A DNA stretch of 43,219 nt, from NCBI RefSeq assembly GCF_030145145.1, contig NZ_JAQYWD010000044.1, positions 1-43,219 on the forward strand, in the 5' to 3' direction. The notes below the pieces were generated by a model, which worked only from the letters and a program-made list of their open reading frames with translations, made no database searches and was not told the origin of the DNA. This document shows, in pieces, positions 34,318-42,996 of the stretch (the stretch's first letter is position 1; each line of letters starts with the position of its first letter). Source of the stretch: Desulfobacula sp. (GTDB taxonomy: Bacteria; Desulfobacterota; Desulfobacteria; Desulfobacterales; Desulfobacteraceae). Position numbers and translations under genes: made by a program.

Positions 34318-35967
34318 ATGGTTAAAGTAATTCCCCTCGGCGGTCTTGGCGAAATCGGTCTTAATATGATGGTGATTGAGTATGATGATGTCATGTTCAT
34401 CATTGATGCCGGGCTGATGTTCCCGGAGGATTATATGCTGGGCGTGGATATCGTTATCCCGGCCATGGATTATATCCGGGAAAACAAGCATAAAGTCCAG
34501 GGCATTATCATTACCCATGCCCATGAAGATCACATTGGTGCCCTGCCTTACCTGTTAAAGGAAATCAGAATTCCCGTGTATGGTACAGCCTTTACCCTGG
34601 GAATTGTTCGAAAGAAACTCATTGAGTTTGACCTGAACAAGTATATTGACTTAAACCTTGTCAATCCGGGTGAAACCCTTTCCATCGACCCGTTTGAAAT
34701 CGAATTTATCCGGGTCAGCCACAGCACGGTGGAAGGCGTTGGCCTGGCCATAACAACCCCGGAAGGCATTATTGTCCATACCGGTGATTTCAGGATCAAT
34801 CACAATTCCGACAAAATGAAAAACACCGATATTACCAGTTTCGCAAGATATGGTGAGCTCGGAGTCCTGGCGCTGATGTCGGATTCCACCAATGTCGAGG
34901 TGGAAGGGTATACCATGTCCGAGCAGGAAGTGGTAAAAAATCTTGAAGATTTGATCACGGTGGCCAAGGGACGGGTGATCATTGCCATGTTTGCATCCAA
35001 TGTCTTCCGGATACAGCAGGTGGTTGATATTGCCATCCGGAATCATCGCAAGGTTATTTTCCATGGCCGGAGTATGGAGCAGATTGTTGCTGTGGCCACT
35101 GACCTGGGACATATCCACTGTCCCCCCGCCACCATCATCAATATGAAGCAGATTGATAAATGCCGGGATGATGAAGTCGTCATCATCACCACCGGCAGCC
35201 AGGGAGAGCCCATGTCTGCCCTGGTGAGGATGGCTTCCGGCACCCACAAGCACATTAATATTAAAAACGGGGACAATGTCATCCTGTCGTCCAAACATAT
35301 CCCGGGAAATGAAAAGGCCATTTCCAATATCATCAACAAGCTCTACCGGCGGGGGGCGGATGTGGTGTATTCAAAAATCGCCAACATCCACACATCCGGT
35401 CACGCCCACCAGGAGGAGTTGAAATTGATGTTGAATCTGACCAAACCCGAATATTTTATTCCCATCCACGGGGAATACCGTCATCTGGTGGTTCATGCCA
35501 GGCTCGCTGAGAAAATGGGGCTGCCCCGGGAGAACGTCATGGTGGCGGAAAATGGAAAAATCATTGCCTTTGATGCGGATGGCGGCAGGATAGAGGGCAG
35601 CGTTCATACGGGGAGAATCCTTGTGGACGGAAAAGGCATCGGTGATGTGGGCAGAAGTGTGTTAAAGGAGCGGCGGGAATTGTCTGAAGGGGGACTTGTG
35701 GTGGTCACCATGATCATTGATGAGGAGACCGGTGTTGTCCTTTACGGGCCTGAATTGATTTCAAAGGGGTTTGTGTTTGATTCTGCCACCGGATACCTGG
35801 TGGATGACGCCCAGTGTGTTATCCTTGAAATTGTGGAAGAGCTGGAAGCCGGCCTTGAATCCCGTGTTGAATTGATCCGGAAAAAATTAAAAAAAGCCTT
35901 GAAACAATATTTTGCCTTTACCATAAACCGCAGGCCCTTGATTGTGCCCATCATTATTGAAGTATGA
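34318..35967 (+). CDS. rnj: Ribonuclease J
   Basis: A metallo-beta-lactamase/beta-CASP nuclease of 549 residues with both endonuclease and 5'-3' exonuclease activity in relatives, acting in RNA maturation and decay. The metal-binding motif HAHEDH is at 67-72, further ligands appear in VSHSTVEGVGL and HTGDFRIN, and beta-CASP motifs MFASNVFRIQQ and ITTGSQGEPMSALVRM are present. IHTSGHAHQEELKLML provides the last ligand region. The C-terminal domain is complete. GGATATTCAG precedes the ATG. Confidence 0.95.
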   Translation: MVKVIPLGGLGEIGLNMMVIEYDDVMFIIDAGLMFPEDYMLGVDIVIPAMDYIRENKHKVQGIIITHAHEDHIGALPYLLKEIRIPVYGTAFTLGIVRKKLIEFDLNKYIDLNLVNPGETLSIDPFEIEFIRVSHSTVEGVGLAITTPEGIIVHTGDFRINHNSDKMKNTDITSFARYGELGVLALMSDSTNVEVEGYTMSEQEVVKNLEDLITVAKGRVIIAMFASNVFRIQQVVDIAIRNHRKVIFHGRSMEQIVAVATDLGHIHCPPATIINMKQIDKCRDDEVVIITTGSQGEPMSALVRMASGTHKHINIKNGDNVILSSKHIPGNEKAISNIINKLYRRGADVVYSKIANIHTSGHAHQEELKLMLNLTKPEYFIPIHGEYRHLVVHARLAEKMGLPRENVMVAENGKIIAFDADGGRIEGSVHTGRILVDGKGIGDVGRSVLKERRELSEGGLVVVTMIIDEETGVVLYGPELISKGFVFDSATGYLVDDAQCVILEIVEELEAGLESRVELIRKKLKKALKQYFAFTINRRPLIVPIIIEV

Positions 35968-36015
35968 AAAAGCAGCAATTCTCATTATGGCTATAACTAA
36001 ATCGGATCATAAACC

Positions 36016-36110
36016 GGGTCAGGCTTGTGCTATCGTGCTTTTGGCCATAACCCGGATATGTCTAATAAGGACAGCAGCCGGCCAAAGTGTCAATAACGCA
36101 AGCCTGACCC
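36016..36110 (+). repeat. REP/MITE-like palindromic element, copy 3 (variant core)
   Basis: GGGTCAGGCTTGTGCTATCG at the left end and AACGCAAGCCTGACCC at the right end form terminal inverted repeats. Inside them CTTTTGGCC pairs with GGCCAAAG. The ends match copies 1 and 2 but the interior differs, so it is a related, not identical, subtype. It lies between rnj and ftsK. Confidence 0.8.
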
Positions 36111-36150
36111 TTTGTCCAGCGACTATTGCGTTTTATAATGAGAATTGCTG

Positions 36151-38409
36151 ATGAAAAAAGAACTGTATGGTATATTCTTTTTATTCCTCATTGTATTAAC
36201 GGCGGTCAGTCTTTTTTCCTATCATGCCTCGGATCCCTGTGTGGGGAATCATTTTTTTGAACGTCCGGCCCATATCCACAATGCCTTTGGATTGTTAGGG
36301 GCCCATCTGGCCGGCAGTTTTATTTTTTTGTTCGGGTTGGGTGCCTTCTGGATACCGGTTTTTTCAGGGTGTATCAGCGTCTGGTTATTAAAGGGACGAT
36401 CCTTAAAAATCATCTGGTTGACCCTGCTGGGGGGGCTTTTTTTAATGACCAGTACCGGGGGGATGTTTTTTCTGTTTAAAGATGACTATTCTGTCCTGGG
36501 CACCCAAATTTCCTCGGGCGGTGTGGTGGGCATTGCCATGGCCACGGTGTTATTAAAATATGCCAATATCGTGGGGTGTATCATTGTCCTGATCTTTTTC
36601 CTGATGATTGGCTTTATCCTTTCCACAGGGATTTCCGTCATCGCCCTCGGGCTGTTTTTTCATCGGAAAACACGGTTGTTCCTGACCACCATGAAGACGG
36701 ATTTTCAGGAAGTGTGTCAGTTTTTAACAGAAAAGTGGCACAAATTTCAGGAAAAAAGAGCCCAGGCCCACGAAGAAATTGATATCACCCCTGTCCCGGG
36801 GAAGGAAAAAATCCTGATTAAACTGCCGGAAAAAATTCCTGAAAGAGACCTGTTCCAGGAACCTGAAGATGTGTTTGAGCCGGTCATTGTTGAGCTGGAA
36901 GAGCAGGAGCCCGGCGTTATACCGGATGGGGGGTTTGTGGATATCCGGAATAAGGTTAAATTTAACCTGCCCCTGATTTCATTCCTGGACGAGAAACAAA
37001 AGATTGAAAGAAATATCGATACCGACCTGCTCAAAGAAAAGAGCCACATCCTGGAAAGCAAGTTAAGGGACTTTAACGTGAATGGAGAGGTGGTGGAAAT
37101 CCTGCCCGGTCCTGTGATCACCACCTTTGAATACAAACCGGCCCCGGGAATAAAGATCAGTAAGATCGCGGGCTTGTCTAATGACCTGGCCCTGGCTTTG
37201 AGTGCCATCAGTATTCGAATTGTTGCCCCCATTCCGGGCCGGGATGTCGTGGGGATAGAGATCCCCAATGAAGAGAGAGAAATCGTTAATTTAAGGGAAT
37301 TGATTGTTTCAAAAGAGTTTATCCAGTCAACCTCCCTGCTTACTCTGGGTCTGGGAAAAGATATCCTGGGAAGGGCCATGGTGACAAAAATGGATTCCAT
37401 GCCCCACTTGTTGATCGCCGGGGCCACGGGCACGGGTAAAAGTGTGGGATTGAATTCCATGATCATCAGCCTGTTGTACAAGAGCACCCCGGATGATGTT
37501 AAAATGATCATGATTGATCCCAAACGGATTGAGCTTTCCGTATACAATGATATTCCCCATTTGATTTCCCCGGTGGTGACGGATATGAAAAAGGCAACCA
37601 ATGCCCTTTTCTGGGCGGTCCGGGAGATGGAACGGCGATATGAACTGCTGGAACAGACCGGATGCAGAAATATTGTCCAGTATAACACCATGGTGGCGTT
37701 GAAAATCAATCAAAAGAGTGAGCCGCCTGACGATGAAACCCAAGAGGTGTTTGAAAAACTGCCCTATATCGTCGTGATCGTTGATGAGCTGGCAGACCTC
37801 ATGATGGTGGCCTCCAAAGACGTTGAATTTGCCCTGACACGCCTGGCCCAGATGGCCAGGGCTGCCGGAATTCACCTGATTGTCGCCACCCAGAGACCCT
37901 CTGTTGATGTGCTCACCGGCAGTATTAAAGCCAATTTCCCCACCCGGATTTCATTCCAGGTATCTTCCCGGGTGGATGCCCGGACCATTTTTGACGGCGG
38001 CGGGTCAGAAAGCCTTCTGGGCAACGGGGATATGCTGTTTTGCCCCCCGGGCGCAGGACGGCTTGTCCGTATCCAGGGGGCCTATCTTTCTGAACAGGAG
38101 ATCTCCCGGGTCACCACGTTTCTAAAGGACCAGCGGGCACCGGATTATATTGAAGATATTACCCTGGGGGATACGGAGGATGAGGCCAAAGCGTTTGATG
38201 AGTCTGATTATGATGAAAAATATGATGAGGCGGTGGCCCTGGTGACCAAGACCCGGCAGGCATCCATTTCTTTTGTGCAGCGCCGTCTGCGCATCGGGTA
38301 TAACCGGGCGGCCCGGCTGGTGGAAATCATGGAGCACGAGGGGATTGTCGGTCCCCAGATCGGGTCCAAACCCCGGGACATACTGGTAAGAACCTATGAT
38401 GACGATTGA
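36151..38409 (+). CDS. ftsK: DNA translocase FtsK
   Basis: A 752-residue septal DNA pump that clears chromosome termini during division. Four transmembrane helices occupy the first 175 residues, a charged linker of about 100 residues follows, and the motor domain has Walker A AGATGTGKSVGLNS and Walker B VIVDELADLMM. The C-terminal winged-helix gamma domain (RQASISFVQRRLRIGYNRAA), which reads KOPS-like polar sequences, is complete. The linker is short relative to the E. coli protein. A TTG two codons upstream is possible, but ATG 36151 is preferred. It overlaps the next gene by 14 bases. Confidence 0.95.
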   Translation: MKKELYGIFFLFLIVLTAVSLFSYHASDPCVGNHFFERPAHIHNAFGLLGAHLAGSFIFLFGLGAFWIPVFSGCISVWLLKGRSLKIIWLTLLGGLFLMTSTGGMFFLFKDDYSVLGTQISSGGVVGIAMATVLLKYANIVGCIIVLIFFLMIGFILSTGISVIALGLFFHRKTRLFLTTMKTDFQEVCQFLTEKWHKFQEKRAQAHEEIDITPVPGKEKILIKLPEKIPERDLFQEPEDVFEPVIVELEEQEPGVIPDGGFVDIRNKVKFNLPLISFLDEKQKIERNIDTDLLKEKSHILESKLRDFNVNGEVVEILPGPVITTFEYKPAPGIKISKIAGLSNDLALALSAISIRIVAPIPGRDVVGIEIPNEEREIVNLRELIVSKEFIQSTSLLTLGLGKDILGRAMVTKMDSMPHLLIAGATGTGKSVGLNSMIISLLYKSTPDDVKMIMIDPKRIELSVYNDIPHLISPVVTDMKKATNALFWAVREMERRYELLEQTGCRNIVQYNTMVALKINQKSEPPDDETQEVFEKLPYIVVIVDELADLMMVASKDVEFALTRLAQMARAAGIHLIVATQRPSVDVLTGSIKANFPTRISFQVSSRVDARTIFDGGGSESLLGNGDMLFCPPGAGRLVRIQGAYLSEQEISRVTTFLKDQRAPDYIEDITLGDTEDEAKAFDESDYDEKYDEAVALVTKTRQASISFVQRRLRIGYNRAARLVEIMEHEGIVGPQIGSKPRDILVRTYDDD

Positions 38410-39028
38410 TTTTAAGGTGTGGGACCGGATCAAGGGATTCATGGATCGGGATGAAGCCGAAAGGCTTTACCGCATTGCCCTGACCGCCTCTGAACAGGGG
38501 CCAATTATTGAAATCGGAAGCTATTGCGGCAAATCCGCCTATATTATCGGCAAAGCCTGTAAAGCAAACAATGCCATCCTGTATTCCATTGATCACCATA
38601 AGGGGTCAGAAGAACAGCAGCCGGATGAAGCCTATTTTGACCCGGATCTGTTTGACCCCGGCGTATCCCGGATCAATACCTTTCCCTTTTTCCAGGAAAC
38701 CATCATCCATACCGGCCTTGAAGATACGGTGGTGCCCATTGTGGCCCCCTCCCGTACGGCGGGTAAAATGTGGGCGACCCCCATTTCAATGCTGTTTATT
38801 GATGGCGGACATTCCTTTGATGCCGTGCAGGGGGATTATCTGACCTGGGCATGTCATATCCATGTCAATGGGTTCCTGGTGATTCATGATATTTTCCGGG
38901 ACCCGGCAAAAGGGGGCCAGGCCCCGTGCCAGGTATATGACATGGCCCTTGAATCCGGGGCCTATGACGCCCTTGAAATGACCAACACCCTGGGGGTCTT
39001 GAGAAAAATAAGGATTGAACCGGCATGA
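38396..39028 (+). CDS. Class I SAM-dependent methyltransferase
   Basis: A 210-residue protein of the Methyltransf_24 type. Motif I is IEIGSYCGKSAYIIGKAC and the later conserved segment is MLFIDGGHSFDAVQGDYLTW, followed by GFLVIHDIFRDP. These are features of catechol-O-methyltransferase-like small-molecule enzymes, but the substrate is unknown. The start overlaps ftsK by 14 bases and the end overlaps the thioesterase gene by 4 bases. Confidence 0.85.
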   Translation: MMTIDFKVWDRIKGFMDRDEAERLYRIALTASEQGPIIEIGSYCGKSAYIIGKACKANNAILYSIDHHKGSEEQQPDEAYFDPDLFDPGVSRINTFPFFQETIIHTGLEDTVVPIVAPSRTAGKMWATPISMLFIDGGHSFDAVQGDYLTWACHIHVNGFLVIHDIFRDPAKGGQAPCQVYDMALESGAYDALEMTNTLGVLRKIRIEPA

Positions 39029-39483
39029 TAGAATCTGTTCTTGAAAAAATACGCACCTATTATCTTGAGAAACTGCCGTTTAACAAGGTCCTGGGCATTG
39101 ACATTGATCTGCTGGACTATGACACCGGTACAGCAGTCACCCGGTTTGACATGAAAGAGGCGTTGATCGGAAATTCCGCTGCCGGCATCCTGCACGGTGG
39201 GGTGACAGCCGCGGTGATTGATTTGACCGGCGGCCTTTCCGCCTTGATATCCTGTGCAAAATTTCATGAAGGCAATGCCTTTGACGGGATCGATGAAAAA
39301 CTGACCGCCTCTGCCACCATTGACATGCGCGTGGATTTTTTAAGGCCGGGCAGGGGCAGGTCCTTTCACTGCAAAAGCCGGATCATCCGGGCCGGGTCCA
39401 GGATTGTGGTGGCCAAAATAGACCTGTACAATGAAAAAGACGTCCGGATTGCCACGGGCACGGCCACCTATCTTATTGGCTAG
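39025..39483 (+). CDS. Hotdog-fold thioesterase (PaaI/YigI-like)
   Basis: A 152-residue protein with the hotdog signature HGGVTAAVIDLTGGLSAL around residue 55-72 and the later strands ATIDMRVDFLRPGRGR and AGSRIVVAKIDLYNE. Members hydrolyse acyl-CoA or acyl-carrier thioesters as dimers or tetramers. The substrate cannot be told from sequence. It begins in an ATGA overlap with the methyltransferase gene. Its 3' end overlaps the convergent OmpA-like gene by 11 bases. Confidence 0.87.
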   Translation: MIESVLEKIRTYYLEKLPFNKVLGIDIDLLDYDTGTAVTRFDMKEALIGNSAAGILHGGVTAAVIDLTGGLSALISCAKFHEGNAFDGIDEKLTASATIDMRVDFLRPGRGRSFHCKSRIIRAGSRIVVAKIDLYNEKDVRIATGTATYLIG

Positions 39484-40750
39484 TCAGCTTGATCTCAATC
39501 CGCCGGTTTTTTTGATAGGCTTCGGGCGTATCCGCGGTATCAATGGGATGATATTTACTGAACCCGGCAGCGGCCATCCTTTTTTCCGGGATACCGTTTT
39601 GACTCAGGAACCGGACAACCGAGACAGCCCGGGCTGCAGACAATTCCCAGTTGGATGCAAATTCAGCATTGTTGATGGGCACCCGGTCCGTGTGACCGTC
39701 AATGCGCAATATCCAGTTGATCTCACTGGGAATTTTTCGGGCAATCGTTAACAGGGTTTCTGCCAGGGTTGTGAGGTGGCTGCGGCCCTGGGGGCCCAGG
39801 ACGGCAGACCCGGAATCAAACAGGAGGCCGGCCTGGAGAACAAACCGGTCCCCCTGTATCTGCACGGCTGGATTTGCGCCCAATATTTTCTGGAGCCGTC
39901 CGAAAAATTCTGACCGGTATTTTTGAAGTTCGTTCACCTTCCGGGCCAGGGCAATATTTAACTGCTTGCCAAGTTCAGCAATCCGTTCATCTTTTTCCAG
40001 GCCCTGGGTCTTTGTCAGGGCCAGGGCATTGCTGATCATTTTCAGCTGCCCCTGGAGTTTGGTGATCTGGTCGGAAAGAAGGGCCACTTCTGCCCGGGTA
40101 CTGGCAGACAATTGTTTCTCCCGGGCAATGGCCTCTTTCTGGGTTTCCAGGACCACTGAAAGGGCCTGGATCCGGATATCCTGTTTGTCAATGGTTTCCT
40201 GGGCCAGTACCGTCATTTCTGTCTTATCTGCCAGCCGTTCCGCCAGGGACCTGGATCGATCCCGCAACACCAATATTTGATGGTCCCGGTCAGCGAGGGA
40301 CCCGGCAAGGGTGGACACCTTTTTTTCCAGTTCATCCTTTACCCGGGTCAGGGCCTGGATGTCTTCGTTCAGGCTGACCATGGTGAGCATCTGTTGTTTT
40401 ATCCGGTCCGCATCGGTTTTTGATTGCGCTGAATAGTCTTCAACCTGGGACATGAGCACTTCCCGGTCTTCGGACAGGCCGATGATGGCATCAGACAACC
40501 GGGCCACCTGGGTGTCCAACTGGCCGGATTTTTCTTTTTCAAGTCCCAGTAGCGCTGCCAGTTCACTGATCTGGCTATGGAGCTGTGCCAGTTCATTTTT
40601 CTGGCCATACAGGACCTCGCTGAGCATGAACTGGGCCACGGTAAAAATCATCAATACGAAAATAACCACCATCAGCAGCGCTGACAGCACATCCACATAC
40701 CCGGGCCAGGCGGTAATGGGGCTTGAGATACGCCGTGCTTTGGATATCAT
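39473..40750 (-). CDS. MotB/OmpA-like stator protein with long periplasmic coiled coil
   Basis: A 425-residue protein anchored by one N-terminal helix, GYVDVLSALLMVVIFVLMIF, in which Asp20 is placed like the proton-accepting Asp of MotB and TolR/ExbD-type proteins. Residues about 45-270 form a long coiled coil with heptads of Leu and many Glu, Lys and Gln. The C-terminal OmpA domain (about 290-425) has ILRIDGHTDRVPIN, NWELSAARAVSVVRFL and YQKNRRIEIKL, the peptidoglycan-binding signature. It is coupled to the MotA-like gene 12 bases upstream. It resembles ZorB only in general plan, since ZorB lacks such a long coiled coil. A cell-envelope force-transmitting role is inferred. Confidence 0.85.
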   Translation of the reverse strand: MISKARRISSPITAWPGYVDVLSALLMVVIFVLMIFTVAQFMLSEVLYGQKNELAQLHSQISELAALLGLEKEKSGQLDTQVARLSDAIIGLSEDREVLMSQVEDYSAQSKTDADRIKQQMLTMVSLNEDIQALTRVKDELEKKVSTLAGSLADRDHQILVLRDRSRSLAERLADKTEMTVLAQETIDKQDIRIQALSVVLETQKEAIAREKQLSASTRAEVALLSDQITKLQGQLKMISNALALTKTQGLEKDERIAELGKQLNIALARKVNELQKYRSEFFGRLQKILGANPAVQIQGDRFVLQAGLLFDSGSAVLGPQGRSHLTTLAETLLTIARKIPSEINWILRIDGHTDRVPINNAEFASNWELSAARAVSVVRFLSQNGIPEKRMAAAGFSKYHPIDTADTPEAYQKNRRIEIKLTSQ

Positions 40751-40762
40751 TGCGATCTCCTG

Positions 40763-41629
40763 TTATTTTTTTACGGCAGGGGTATCCTCTGCCGGTTCTT
40801 TGTGCTGTTTTAGAAAATGACCCATGACCTGATTGTTTTTCTGCATCTGATGGATCAGTATTCTAAGGTGGCCGTCAATTTCCTGGAGGGCATTATTCGA
40901 TAAATTTGTGCCGGTTTCAGCGGTTTCATCGGTTTCCACCAGATGGGTGACCCCGGACAACCACTCTTCCATTTCATTGAAAAACCGGTTCTGGGCATGA
41001 CCCGCCTGGATATCCACAAACCCCAGTACCAGGGAGCCGCCCAGCCCGAACAGGGAGGAACTGAAGGCCGTGCCCATTCCTTGAAGCGGTTGTTCAAGAC
41101 CTTGTTTGAGATGACTGAAAACCGTAACAAAATCCCGGGTGCCGACCTCCAGGCCGCTGATGACCTGTCCCACGGTGCCGATGGTCTGGAGCAACCCCCA
41201 GAATGTTCCCAACAGTCCCAGGAACACCAGCAGGCTGATCATGTATTTGGAGATCTCCCTGGACTCGTCCAGGTGACCCCGGATCCCGTCCAGGACCGTG
41301 TTAAGGGACAGGGCAGACAAGCTGAACCGGTCCCGGTGAATGTCTGCCAGGTGTTTGGCCAGGGGCGCCAGCAGGGTCGGCGGTTCAGTGGCCGACAGCC
41401 CTGGATTGCCGGTACGGAAAATTTTAATCCATTCAATCTCGGGCTCCAGTCGCTGGATCTGGAAAATATTGATGCCGATGCCCACAACAAGGGCGGCCAG
41501 GATCAGGAGGTTAAACCCCCAGTTTGCCATGAAAGCCGATTTAAGGGAAGCGGACAGGAGCGCACAAACCCCTGCCACGACCAGCAGATAAAGAATTGTC
41601 AGGAAAAGATAATGCCGGGGATTTGTCAT
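40763..41629 (-). CDS. MotA/TolQ/ExbB-like proton channel protein
   Basis: A 288-residue inner-membrane protein. Two N-terminal helices (FLTILYLLVVAGVCALL and LLILAALVVGIGINIF) precede a cytoplasmic segment of about 70 residues. Two further helices, LVFLGLLGTFWGLLQTIGTV and GMGTAFSSSLFGLGGSLVLG, carry the conserved proton-channel signature. A charged C-terminal tail of 60 residues follows. It is the first gene of the minus-strand pair with the MotB/OmpA-like gene, so together they should make a pentamer-dimer stator that uses ion flow. No flagellar, Tol-Pal or Ton genes are nearby, which leaves the output unknown. Confidence 0.85.
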   Translation of the reverse strand: MTNPRHYLFLTILYLLVVAGVCALLSASLKSAFMANWGFNLLILAALVVGIGINIFQIQRLEPEIEWIKIFRTGNPGLSATEPPTLLAPLAKHLADIHRDRFSLSALSLNTVLDGIRGHLDESREISKYMISLLVFLGLLGTFWGLLQTIGTVGQVISGLEVGTRDFVTVFSHLKQGLEQPLQGMGTAFSSSLFGLGGSLVLGFVDIQAGHAQNRFFNEMEEWLSGVTHLVETDETAETGTNLSNNALQEIDGHLRILIHQMQKNNQVMGHFLKQHKEPAEDTPAVKK

Positions 41630-41852
41630 AAGGGAGCTGCCTCCTTATTCTGATATAGTATCCAAGGTTACATGTTACATAGGTCATACCTGTATTTATA
41701 TAACCCTGTCAATAACTGAAACAGGTTCAGGTTTGTGTTCCTGTCATATCTGCCAGATCCGATTGCCTTATTTTTTTCTTTTTCCAGGTATCCTGAATGG
41801 CTTTTCCAGGATATTTAACTAAACGAGCACGATTTCGGCCCCATAATCACGC

Positions 41853-41881
41853 TTGACATTAATCATGCGATACAATACTAT
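41853..41881 (+). promoter_or_regulatory. Near-consensus promoter of higBA
   Basis: TTGACA (41853-41858) and TACTAT (41876-41881) with a 17-base spacer. The start point would be within one or two bases of the higB ATG at 41888, so the message is predicted to be leaderless. ATCATGCGAT between the boxes is an imperfect palindrome and a candidate HigA operator. Confidence 0.75.
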
Positions 41882-41887
41882 ATAAAA

Positions 41888-42166
41888 ATGATAAGGTCAT
41901 TCAAATGTGCTGATACGGAAAAGCTTTCAAAGGGAATTCGTGTTAGACGATTTGTGAACATTGAATCGGTAGCACGGCGGAAACTGAGACAACTTGAGAT
42001 TGCTGGTCGACTGGATGATTTAAAAGTACCGCCCGGAAACCGTCTTGAAGCACTCAAAGCTGACCGATCAGGCCAATTCAGCATTCGAATCAACAATCAA
42101 TGGCGTGTCTGTTTCCGTTGGTATGATTCGGGTGCTGAAAATGTTGAAATCGTAGACTATCATTGA
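41888..42166 (+). CDS. higB: HigB-family mRNA-interferase toxin
   Basis: A 92-residue RelE-superfamily toxin expected to cut mRNA on the ribosome. The family pattern is complete: IRSFKCADTEKL at the start, VRRFVNIESVARRKLRQLE, RLEALKADRSGQFSIRINNQWRVCFRW and the final VEIVDYH. As usual for HigBA, the toxin gene comes first. No Shine-Dalgarno is present, consistent with a leaderless message. It is followed after 12 bases by the antitoxin. Similar pairs are common near mobile elements, as here beside a transposase remnant. Confidence 0.93.
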   Translation: MIRSFKCADTEKLSKGIRVRRFVNIESVARRKLRQLEIAGRLDDLKVPPGNRLEALKADRSGQFSIRINNQWRVCFRWYDSGAENVEIVDYH

Positions 42167-42178
42167 GGTTAATTAATT

Positions 42179-42490
42179 ATGAAAAAGCTTAAACCTGTTA
42201 CCCCTGGCGAAATTCTTTTGGAAGAATTTTTAAAACCAATGGGGCTAAGTCAATATCGTTTGGCTAAAGAAATAAATGTTCCAGCCCAACGTATCAGCGA
42301 AATTGTTCACGGAAAACGTGCCGTTACAGCGGACACTGATTTAAGATTGTGTCGTTTTTTCGGTCTATCTAATGGTTATTGGCTGCGAGCTCAAATTGCT
42401 CACGATACTGAAGTTGCTGAGTGCGAACTTGGGCATGTATTGAAAAAAATTAGACCATGGACAACTATTGTGGCCCAACCAGGCACTTAA
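42179..42490 (+). CDS. higA: HigA-family antitoxin
   Basis: A 103-residue XRE-type helix-turn-helix antitoxin that neutralises HigB and represses the operon. The signature HPGEILLEEFL-like start reads TPGEILLEEFLKPMGLSQYR, followed by the helix-turn-helix LAKEINVPAQRISEIVHGKR and the ADTDLRLCRFFGLSNGYWLR segment. The ATG lies 12 bases after the toxin stop. It appears intact, so the pair is probably functional. Confidence 0.93.
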   Translation: MKKLKPVTPGEILLEEFLKPMGLSQYRLAKEINVPAQRISEIVHGKRAVTADTDLRLCRFFGLSNGYWLRAQIAHDTEVAECELGHVLKKIRPWTTIVAQPGT

Positions 42491-42542
42491 GCGTTACTGG
42501 GCGTGGGACCCCCCGTTTCTTTACCTCTTTCGACATCACGGA

Positions 42543-42765
42543 TTTTGTTCTTGTCAGACCAAGTTAAGTGTTTGAGTTTTCGTGGAAAGTCTTCCAATAA
42601 TAGCTATTCTGAGCGCTTAGGTTGCACTTTTTGGCATCAAAAACAGCGTTGTAAGAAGCAAGATGCTCCTGAATAATGTATTTTTCATCATCGGCTTTGA
42701 TTTTTCTTCCTCTTGCAAGTGCTCCAAGTGAAACTTTCATATCTTCAATAAAATTTTGATTTCCA
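42543..42765. repeat. 223-bp exact direct repeat, first copy
   Basis: Starting TTTTGTTCTTGTCAGACCAA and ending at TTTTGATTTCCA, this sequence recurs without change at 42997-43219, a period of 454 bases. It covers the 3' part and downstream bases of the RAYT fragment. Confidence 0.95.
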
Positions 42766-42995
42766 ACAGCGATACTTTCAGTCCAGTAGGGTTTTCGCTT
42801 TAGGGTATTTTTTTTAATTTCATCATCGATCAGGGCTTTGTAATCGATCTGAAATTTTTTATGGTCAGAGTAGCCACAAAAAGCGACCAGCCGGTCATTA
42901 TCAATCAATGTATATCTTTCGGGCGGATCCAAAATTTCATTATAACCACAAAAACCCCATTTTGATGGATGCTTAACAACCCCGGCTCTTACCAT
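42564..42995 (-). pseudogene. 5'-truncated REP-associated tyrosine transposase (RAYT)
   Basis: The 143 residues start MVRAGVVKHPSKWGFCGYNE and continue with the C-terminal region typical of RAYT/TnpA-REP proteins of the Y1 family, PERYTLIDNDRLVAFCGY and WTESIAVGNQNFIEDMK. In intact relatives this follows a YIxLN-type segment, and the N-terminal HUH nickase motif with the catalytic Tyr lies upstream. Here the upstream sequence is instead a repeat of the gene's own 3' end, so the catalytic half is absent. The fragment cannot be active as it stands. Confidence 0.75.
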
Positions 42996-42996
42996 G

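Noticed and set aside
39473-41629. Zorya anti-phage system
   Set aside because: Only MotA-like and OmpA-like genes are present. No ZorC, ZorD or ZorE-type gene is adjacent on either side, and the OmpA-like protein is much longer than ZorB.
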